From Prolixibacter sp. NT017 (GTDB lineage: Bacteria; Bacteroidota; Bacteroidia; Bacteroidales; Prolixibacteraceae), in NCBI RefSeq assembly GCF_009617875.1, contig NZ_BLAV01000001.1:4712001-4776000 (forward strand): a DNA stretch of 64,000 nt, written 5' to 3'. The position numbers were made by a program, and so were the translations under genes. The stretch's first letter is position 1; each line of letters begins with the position of its first letter. The notes below the pieces were generated by a model, which was not told the DNA's origin, did not search any database, and saw only the letters and a program-made list of their open reading frames with translations. Positions 57,718 to 64,000 of the stretch are shown here, piece by piece.

Positions 57718-60280
57718 ACTACCTGAGAACCCTGAACCAACCTGGAAAAAAATAATAGTCGAGTCAAATGTTCCTGAGCGTCTGAAACCTCTTCGCGAAA
57801 TCGCAAAGAATTTGTGGTGGAGTTGGAATGACGATGCGAGGAAGCTTTTTGAGGAGATCGATCCTGAAATCTGGGAACAAACAGCACACAACCCGATATT
57901 GCTTCTGGAAGAAACAAGCTTTGAGCGTTATGATGAGCTGGAAGCAGATGAAGCTTTTATTCTGCGCATGCGCGAAGTAGAAGCCCGTTTACATCAATAT
58001 CTCAAAGAGCGGAAAGAGTTGTTGGGACCGAAGGTGGCCTACTTTAGTATGGAGTATGGCTTGCATTCGAGCCTGAAAATTTATTCCGGTGGATTGGGAA
58101 TTCTGGCCGGCGATTACCTGAAAGAAGCCAGTGACTCAAAAGTCGATATGGTAGCGGTTGGTTTGTTGTACCGTTTTGGTTATTTCAAACAGACCATCTC
58201 GGCAAATGGCGAGCAGGTGGCGCATTACGATGCCGAGCATTTTACCCATATTCCGGTGCAACCGGTGATGGACGACAACGGCAACTGGGTGACCATTACC
58301 ATCGAGATGCCGGGCCGGACCGTATTGGCTCAGGTTTGGGTTGTACATGTGGGAGCCGTGAAGTTGTATCTTCTCGATACCGACATGGAAGCGAACCAGG
58401 AGCAGGATAGGTTCATTACTCACCATTTGTATGGCGGCGATAATGAAAATCGTTTGAAACAGGAAATGGTACTGGGGTTAGGTGGTATCAGGGCACTGGA
58501 AAAGATGGGCATTTCGGCAGAGATTTATCACATCAACGAAGGTCATGCTGCCTTCATCGGTTTGGAGCGGATGTGGAAGCTGCAGCAGAAAGCCAATCTT
58601 ACTTTTGCTGAAGCCAAAGAAGCTGTTCGCGCGTCAAACCTCTTCACGACTCATACACCGGTTCCGGCCGGACACGACGCCTTCCACGACGATTTGTTCC
58701 GAGCCTATATGGAGAAATTCACCGATCGGTTGGGGATTTCGTGGGAAGAATTCCAGATGTTGGGAAAATCGCACATGCACGAAGACCATTTCAACATGAG
58801 CTTTCTCGCGGCTAATTTGTCCGAACGTATCAACGGTGTAAGTCGTTTGCACGGACGGGTTAGCCAGGAACTGTTGGTCGAGCTTTATAAAGGTTTCCTT
58901 CCGGAAGAGTTGGAAAATGTTGGTTATGTGACCAACGGAGTGCACTATCCGACATGGGTGGCGCCGGAATGGAGAAGAATCCACGATAAATTTCTGAAAG
59001 AAGAGCTGCCGGAAGATATTCACGATTATGATGAAGATTCGGAAGCCCGTGCCTGGAAGAATATATATAAGGTGGAGGATGGCGTTATCTGGAATACGAA
59101 ATCGAAGCTGCGTGCCCGGTTGATTGAATACATCAAGGAACGTTTTACCGATATTCATATTCAGCGAAACGAAAATCCGAAGTTCATTGCCGAGGCATTG
59201 TCGAAGTTGAATCCCAATGCGCTGACAATCGGTTTTGCCCGGCGTTTTGCCACCTATAAGCGAGCGCACCTTATTTTCCGGAATCTCGACCGGCTGAATA
59301 AGATTGTGAACAACCCGGAGCGCCCGGTGCAGTTTATTTTCGCTGGTAAAGCACACCCTGCCGACAAAGAAGGACAAGATTTGATCCGTTACATCATGGA
59401 GATCTCCAAGCGGCCGGAATTTATCGGGAAGATTTTGTTCATCCAGAATTACGACATGAACCTCGCCAAAATTATGGTGCAGGGTTGCGATGTTTGGATG
59501 AACACCCCGACGCGCCCGCTGGAAGCTTCCGGTACCTCAGGTGAAAAAGGGGTAATGAACGGTACTTTGCACTTCTCGGTTCTTGACGGCTGGTGGGTCG
59601 AAGGTTACAAGAAGGACGCCGGATGGGCCCTTCCGGAAGAACGCTCGTTCGATATTCAGGATCTGCAGGATGAACTGGATGCGGAAAGCATTTACAGTAC
59701 CCTGGAAAACGAGATCATTCCGGCCTATTACTACCGGAACGAAAAAGGAGTACCGGTTCTTTGGGTCGATTTCATCAAAAATACATTTGCTGAAGTGGCG
59801 CCTTACTTTACCACACGCCGGATGATGCGCGACTATTTCGACCGTTTCTATATCAAGCAAGCCGACCGCTCAAAGGATATCATTGCGGAAGATTACAAGC
59901 ATGCCCGCGAGATGGCGGAGTGGAAATCGAAAATTTCCAATGTTTGGAACGATATCGAGCTGGTGAGTGTACAGCTGGCCGACGGCATTACGAATTCCTA
60001 TAAAATGGGACAGGACTATCCGTCTAAAGTGGTGCTCGATTTGAAAGGATTGACACCCGAGGAAGTTGGCGTGGAGATGATTGTGGTTACGTCGGATGAA
60101 CCTGTTGAATTTATACAGAAGCAGGAGTTTACTCCGGTGAAAACAGAAAACGGAATGACGCATTACCAATTGGATCTCAATCTGAAGCAATCGGGAACCT
60201 TTAACTACGGTTTGCGGGTCTACCCGAAGAATGAGAACCTGCCGCATCGGCAGGATTTCCGTTACCTGAAATGGATTTAA
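57689..60280 (+). CDS. glgP: Alpha-glucan (glycogen) phosphorylase
   Basis: 863 residues, GT35. Releases glucose-1-phosphate from alpha-1,4 glucan ends using PLP. N-terminal DUF3417-like segment (KNLWWSWNDDARKLFEEIDPEIW), FSMEYGLHSSLKIYSGGLGILAGDYLKEASD in outline, and the PLP Lys in EASGTSGEKGVMNGTLHFSVLDGWW. This is the shorter phosphorylase class found in archaea and many bacteria. Last gene of the glucan cluster, 171 nt after the GH57 gene, followed by a terminator. Confidence 0.95.
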   Translation: MERQGVRFVKLPENPEPTWKKIIVESNVPERLKPLREIAKNLWWSWNDDARKLFEEIDPEIWEQTAHNPILLLEETSFERYDELEADEAFILRMREVEARLHQYLKERKELLGPKVAYFSMEYGLHSSLKIYSGGLGILAGDYLKEASDSKVDMVAVGLLYRFGYFKQTISANGEQVAHYDAEHFTHIPVQPVMDDNGNWVTITIEMPGRTVLAQVWVVHVGAVKLYLLDTDMEANQEQDRFITHHLYGGDNENRLKQEMVLGLGGIRALEKMGISAEIYHINEGHAAFIGLERMWKLQQKANLTFAEAKEAVRASNLFTTHTPVPAGHDAFHDDLFRAYMEKFTDRLGISWEEFQMLGKSHMHEDHFNMSFLAANLSERINGVSRLHGRVSQELLVELYKGFLPEELENVGYVTNGVHYPTWVAPEWRRIHDKFLKEELPEDIHDYDEDSEARAWKNIYKVEDGVIWNTKSKLRARLIEYIKERFTDIHIQRNENPKFIAEALSKLNPNALTIGFARRFATYKRAHLIFRNLDRLNKIVNNPERPVQFIFAGKAHPADKEGQDLIRYIMEISKRPEFIGKILFIQNYDMNLAKIMVQGCDVWMNTPTRPLEASGTSGEKGVMNGTLHFSVLDGWWVEGYKKDAGWALPEERSFDIQDLQDELDAESIYSTLENEIIPAYYYRNEKGVPVLWVDFIKNTFAEVAPYFTTRRMMRDYFDRFYIKQADRSKDIIAEDYKHAREMAEWKSKISNVWNDIELVSVQLADGITNSYKMGQDYPSKVVLDLKGLTPEEVGVEMIVVTSDEPVEFIQKQEFTPVKTENGMTHYQLDLNLKQSGTFNYGLRVYPKNENLPHRQDFRYLKWI

Positions 60281-60300
60281 AAGCGATGCTATAATAAATG

Positions 60301-60333
60301 AAAAGGCCTCCCGAATTCTGGAGGCCTTTTTTT
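60301..60333. terminator. Bidirectional terminator of glgP and the acyl-CoA synthetase gene
   Basis: AAAAGGCCTCC (60301-60311) pairs with GGAGGCCTTTT (60320-60330), with more T after it on the plus strand and a short T run on the minus side. Confidence 0.88.
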
Positions 60334-60343
60334 CTGAGTATTC

Positions 60344-61996
60344 TTATACGGGCTCGACGCCTTGCTCTTTCAGCAGCTCGATACTGAGTTCGCTGAGTTT
60401 GTATTTCTGTATTTTTCCGCTGGCTGTCATGGGGTATTCATCCACAAAAAAGATGTACTTCGGAATTTTGTACCGGGCAATTTGTCCACGACAATAATCC
60501 TGCACGTCTTCCGCGGTTAACGCTGCATCTTCTTTCAGTTTGATGAATGCTCCGATTTGTTCGCCGTATTTCGGACTGGGAACACCAGCAATTTCAACAG
60601 ATTGAATTCCCGGCATCTCGTAAAGGAAGTTTTCTATTTCGCGTGGATAGATGTTTTCGCCACCACGAATAATCATGTCTTTTATTCGTCCGGTTACCCG
60701 GAAATAACCTTTTTCATCCTTCACGCCCAGATCGCCCGAATGCAACCAACCGTCCTTGTCGATGGCTTTGGCAGTTGCTTCCGGATTCTTGTAGTAACCT
60801 TTCATGACGTTGTAGCCTTTGCAACAAAGTTCTCCTTGTTCTCCGGGTTTTAGTTCCTCACCGGTTTCTGGATTTACAACTTTTACATCGACAAAAGGAA
60901 ACTCTTTACCAACGGTTGTCGATCGGATTTCCGGCGGATCAGTGGTCCGTGTGGCAGTCATTCCCGGCGACGACTCAGTCAGTCCGTACACGATGATGAT
61001 TTCTTTCATGTACATCTTCTCCATCACCTGGTTCATCGTGTCGATGGGGCAAGGTGCTCCGGCCATGATTCCGGTACGTAACGATGAAAGGTCGAACATC
61101 TCGAACATCGGGTGGTTGAGTTCGGCAATGAACATGGTCGGCACACCATAAAGTGCCGTACAACGTTCTTTATGTACCGAAGCTAAAACCATCAACGGGT
61201 CGAAGTTTTCTACCATTACCATGGTGGCTCCATGTGAGATAACGGCACACACGGCCAGTACACAGCCAAAACAATGGAACAGCGGCACACAGACGCATAA
61301 ACGGTCGTCTTGTGTGTAATTCATGCATTCGCCGGTGCTATAGCCGTTATTCAGGATGTTGTGATGCGACAGCATGACTCCTTTTGGGAAACCAGTCGTT
61401 CCGGATGTGTATTGCATGTTCACTACATCGTGCGGGGAGACCATCTTTTTGGTCGAATTCAGCAGATCATCATCCAGTTGACTACCCAGCAAAATCAATT
61501 CGGCGGTGTTATACATCCCGCGGTGTTTTTCCGGCCCGATGAAGATGATATTTTTCAAAAACGGAAACTTCTCGCTTTCCAGGTAGCCGCGTTCACACTC
61601 TTTCAGTTCCGGTACCAGTTCGTTGACCATTTTTACATAGTCGCTGTCGCGGAAACCATTGATGATGCAGAGTGTTTGCAGGTCGGAGTTTTTAATGAGG
61701 TACTCCAGTTCGTGCAATTTGTAATTGGTGTTGATAGTAACAAGTACAACACCAATCTTAGCGGTCGCGAACATGAAGGTCATCCAATCGGGAACGTTGT
61801 TGGCCCAGATTCCCAGCTTGTCTCCGGGGCCCATTCCAATGTACTGGAGACCTTTTGCCAGGTTGTTGACCCGCTCATCGAATTCCCGGTAGGTAAAACG
61901 CAAATTGCGATCGGGATAAACCATGAATTCGTGGTCAGGCGTTTTTTTCGCCCAATATTCCAGTTGCTCGCCTAATGTAATATCAAGTAATTCCAT
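60344..61996 (-). CDS. Acyl-CoA synthetase (AMP-forming)
   Basis: 550 residues. Activates a carboxylic acid, probably a fatty acid, to acyl-CoA via an acyl-AMP. P-loop [16 protein letters not shown] (A3 motif), [13 protein letters not shown] (A5), [14 protein letters not shown] (A7) and the C-terminal Lys in [11 protein letters not shown] (A10). Closest in form to medium/long-chain FadD-type ligases. It lies 12 nt after the XRE-cupin regulator gene on the same strand, so the two form one unit. Confidence 0.93.
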   Translation of the reverse strand: MELLDITLGEQLEYWAKKTPDHEFMVYPDRNLRFTYREFDERVNNLAKGLQYIGMGPGDKLGIWANNVPDWMTFMFATAKIGVVLVTINTNYKLHELEYLIKNSDLQTLCIINGFRDSDYVKMVNELVPELKECERGYLESEKFPFLKNIIFIGPEKHRGMYNTAELILLGSQLDDDLLNSTKKMVSPHDVVNMQYTSGTTGFPKGVMLSHHNILNNGYSTGECMNYTQDDRLCVCVPLFHCFGCVLAVCAVISHGATMVMVENFDPLMVLASVHKERCTALYGVPTMFIAELNHPMFEMFDLSSLRTGIMAGAPCPIDTMNQVMEKMYMKEIIIVYGLTESSPGMTATRTTDPPEIRSTTVGKEFPFVDVKVVNPETGEELKPGEQGELCCKGYNVMKGYYKNPEATAKAIDKDGWLHSGDLGVKDEKGYFRVTGRIKDMIIRGGENIYPREIENFLYEMPGIQSVEIAGVPSPKYGEQIGAFIKLKEDAALTAEDVQDYCRGQIARYKIPKYIFFVDEYPMTASGKIQKYKLSELSIELLKEQGVEPV

Positions 61997-62008
61997 GAGA
62001 AGCCGCTT

Positions 62009-62584
62009 TTAATAAGGTGCATAAACAACGGCGAGAATGGTGGCGGGCTCATCGGCATGGGTGTGGATGTGATGCTCCACAACCGAATCGTAATAAATGC
62101 TGTCGCCAACTGCCAGTTTGTGGTTTTCTTTTCCGTAGGTCACTTCAATTTCACCTTCCAGAACGTAAATGAATTCCTCGCCCTCGTGCGACGAAAGCAA
62201 ATAGTCTTTTCGCTCCGATGGTTTGATCTGCACGATGAGGGGCTCCATGTGCCGGCCCGATTTGTCGCTGGCCAACGCATGAAAATCGAGATTAACCCTT
62301 GCTTCACTGTTTTTATTGGAGAAACTGGCGCTCGGTTTATTAACACCCTTGCGGGAAATAACCGGGCCAAGTTGATCTGCATCGTCAAGGAAAGTACCTA
62401 AACGAACTCCCAGTACCCTGGAAATTTTAATGAGATGTCCCAGGGAAGGAATGACCGCATCCTCTTCAATTTTTGTCAAAACTTCGAGTGTAAACTGACA
62501 CCTGTCGGCCAGCTCTTCCCTCGAAATGTCTTTCAGCTGCCGGATATTGCCGATGCGTTCTCCGACACTTTTTCCTTTGGTCAT
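62009..62584 (-). CDS. XRE-family transcriptional regulator with cupin sensor domain
   Basis: 191 residues. An N-terminal helix-turn-helix (IGNIRQLKDISREELADRCQFTLEVLTKIEEDAVIPSL in outline, residues 8-46) and a C-terminal cupin barrel (about 115-190; EGEEFIYVLEGEIEVTYG, GDSIYYDSVVEHHIH) that may bind a small ligand or acyl compound. Located directly before the acyl-CoA synthetase gene, it probably senses the acid or its CoA ester and controls this operon. Confidence 0.9.
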   Translation of the reverse strand: MTKGKSVGERIGNIRQLKDISREELADRCQFTLEVLTKIEEDAVIPSLGHLIKISRVLGVRLGTFLDDADQLGPVISRKGVNKPSASFSNKNSEARVNLDFHALASDKSGRHMEPLIVQIKPSERKDYLLSSHEGEEFIYVLEGEIEVTYGKENHKLAVGDSIYYDSVVEHHIHTHADEPATILAVVYAPY

Positions 62585-62870
62585 ATGCTTTTGATTTTTT
62601 TGGTTTCGGAAGTAAGCCGAATTAATACGTTGTATTCTGTCGGTAGTTAAGACAGCTTAATTCAGCGCGAAAAGTTAACGGAATTTGTGGTAGATTGACG
62701 GTATTTTCACCATTAAAGAGCCTGATTTTGTTAATTTATATTGATTTTAATCATGTTATGTTTAGCCAGTTAGCGTCGAAGTGACAGCCTGTTACTGTAC
62801 GAATGGGCTTTCTTAGCTTTTGATTGTTTATGACTTGAAAGATCTGAATTACCGGCGATTTTAGTAACTT
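62585..62870. other. Divergent intergenic region between the XRE-cupin gene and dprA
   Basis: About 290-307 nt with no plausible gene. It should hold the two divergent promoters, but I see no full TTG/TAnnTTTG match on either strand. A weak AGCC/GGCT inverted repeat lies near 62786-62809. Confidence 0.4.
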
Positions 62871-62891
62871 ATGGTATCATTTTTCCGAACC

Positions 62892-64000
62892 ATGACTGAC
62901 GACCGGCTATATCAAATTGGCATTTCATTAATTCCTCTCGTGGGATGCATCACAGCACGGAACCTGGTGGCCTATACCGGGGGTATCCGGGAAGTATTTC
63001 ACACCTCCGAGAAGGAGCTGCGCGAGATTCCGGGAATCGGTACCGTTTTAGCCCGGAATATTGCGAAAAGCGATGTGTTGAAGCGGGCTGAAAAAGAGTT
63101 GAAATTCATCGAAAAGAATCAAATTCGACCCCTGTTTTATCTCGATAAGGAATACCCCGAGCGTTTAAAAGCCTGCAGCGACGCACCGGTGATGTTGTAC
63201 GTGAAAGGTGAACCTGATTTAAATGCGACGAAAATCATTAGCATTGTGGGAACGCGCAGTGCAACGGATTACGGATACCAGATGGTGGATGAGATGCTGA
63301 ATGATTTAGGAAATCGCAATTACCGGGTTATGGTGGTTAGTGGATTGGCTTATGGTATCGATATCCGGGCGCACCGGGCAGCATTAAAAAATGGGTTGCC
63401 TACTGTTGGTGTGCTGGCCCACGGTCTCGATAAGCTATATCCTCAGTTACATGCCGGAACAGCACGCGAAATGGTGAATCATCAGGGAGGCCTGGTGACC
63501 GATTTTATGAGTGGTTCGACCATCGACCGGAAGCATTTTATTCGTCGTAACCGGATTATTGCCGGACTGGCCGATGCCACGTTGGTGATTGAATCGGCGC
63601 ACAAAGGTGGTGCATTGGTAACAGCTGAAATTGCCAATTCCTATAACCGCGACGTGTTTGCTTTTCCCGGAAGGAAGGGAGATGCGTTTTCCGAAGGGTG
63701 TAACTTCCTTATCAAATCAAACCGGGCTGCGCTCATCGAGTCGGTAGCTGATTTGGAATACATCATGAACTGGGAGCCCGCAAAGGGCCGACCCGATGCC
63801 GTTCAGCCGCGCCTGTTTTCCGATTTATCGGAAGATGAAAGAGTGGTGATTACCATCCTGGAGGAAGAAGGGCCGCTGGCCATCGATATCCTCTGTATCA
63901 AAAGTGGTATGCCGATGAACAAAGTATCTCCGCTGTTGCTCAACCTCGAGTTTGCCGGCCTGGTGAAAGGACTTCCCGGTAAGGTATTTAAGCTGCTGTA
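62892..64000 (+). CDS. dprA: DNA-processing protein DprA (runs to the window edge)
   Basis: Binds incoming single-stranded DNA and loads RecA in transformation. From the ATG at 62892, 369 codons are visible: an N-terminal helix-hairpin-helix region (LREIPGIGTVLARNI), the Rossmann-like DprA core (ISIVGTRSATDYGY, VVSGLAYGIDIRAHRAAL, FIRRNRIIAGLADATLVIESAHKGGALVTAEIA in outline, FAFPG) and a C-terminal winged-helix-like part ending GLVKGLPGKVFKLL. The last two bases are TA, and the family normally ends here, so probably only the third base of the stop codon is missing. An in-frame ATG at 62871 is an alternative start. Confidence 0.93.
   Translation, partial: MTDDRLYQIGISLIPLVGCITARNLVAYTGGIREVFHTSEKELREIPGIGTVLARNIAKSDVLKRAEKELKFIEKNQIRPLFYLDKEYPERLKACSDAPVMLYVKGEPDLNATKIISIVGTRSATDYGYQMVDEMLNDLGNRNYRVMVVSGLAYGIDIRAHRAALKNGLPTVGVLAHGLDKLYPQLHAGTAREMVNHQGGLVTDFMSGSTIDRKHFIRRNRIIAGLADATLVIESAHKGGALVTAEIANSYNRDVFAFPGRKGDAFSEGCNFLIKSNRAALIESVADLEYIMNWEPAKGRPDAVQPRLFSDLSEDERVVITILEEEGPLAIDILCIKSGMPMNKVSPLLLNLEFAGLVKGLPGKVFKLL

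Overview
This window looks like ordinary chromosome from a member of the Bacteroidota, most likely a marine or sediment relative of Marinilabiliales/Prolixibacteraceae (the family is a guess). Evidence: a fused LpxC-FabZ protein, GSCFA and DUF3267 proteins, a LytS/LytTR pair, a PIF1-like helicase with a C-terminal helix-turn-helix, direct glutaminyl-tRNA synthetase, and repeated promoters of the Bacteroidota form TTG-N17 to 21-TAnnTTTG (rimP, lpxC-fabZ, lpxD, tRNA-Cys, the LiaF-like gene). I see no insertion sequence, prophage or CRISPR array.

Layout. 1-4552: end of a Dam-like adenine methylase, an unknown convergent gene, an NADP-dependent reductase, an exported isoaspartyl peptidase and a YbiT-type ABC-F protein. 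4727-7047: an ECF sigma/anti-sigma module with two Spy/CpxP-like periplasmic proteins and two matching ECF promoters. 7125-8062: a six-copy, exactly 41-bp tandem array of small dyads, a Nudix hydrolase and a possible structured RNA. 8065-13699: pgeF, ppk and several membrane or unknown proteins. 13742-14983: a compact candidate small RNA, a lipoprotein cyclophilin and a small ACT-like protein. 14993-22275: PIF1-like helicase, dodecin, tRNA-Cys, folB, glnS, a DUF4395 protein and a MATE exporter.

22456-30696: a CBM20-CBM20-GH77 protein whose catalytic nucleophile and acid/base positions are both changed, a LiaF-like/LytS/LytTR envelope sensing set, and a type I pullulanase. 30693-37964: tsaE with a divergent alanine dehydrogenase homologue, gcvH, and the rimP-nusA-infB operon. 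38126-43937: an HD phosphohydrolase, the lipid A genes lpxD, lpxC-fabZ and lpxA, and thiL. 44001-49868: a full SUF iron-sulfur operon (sufBCDSE plus a DUF59 gene) from promoter to terminator. 49896-52711: queG, an alpha/beta hydrolase and a GSCFA protein. 52821-60334: a second glycogen cluster (debranching enzyme, GT4 glycogen synthase-like protein, GH57 amylase, glycogen phosphorylase). 60344-64000: acyl-CoA synthetase with an XRE-cupin regulator, and dprA running to the last base of the window.

How it fits together. Glucan storage and breakdown are split between two clusters and together could build, debranch and phosphorolyse glycogen. The most unusual items are the apparently inactive GH77 protein, the phased 41-bp dyad array, the candidate small RNA at 13742-13828, and the pair of ECF promoters with identical spacing that define the sigma factor's own regulon.
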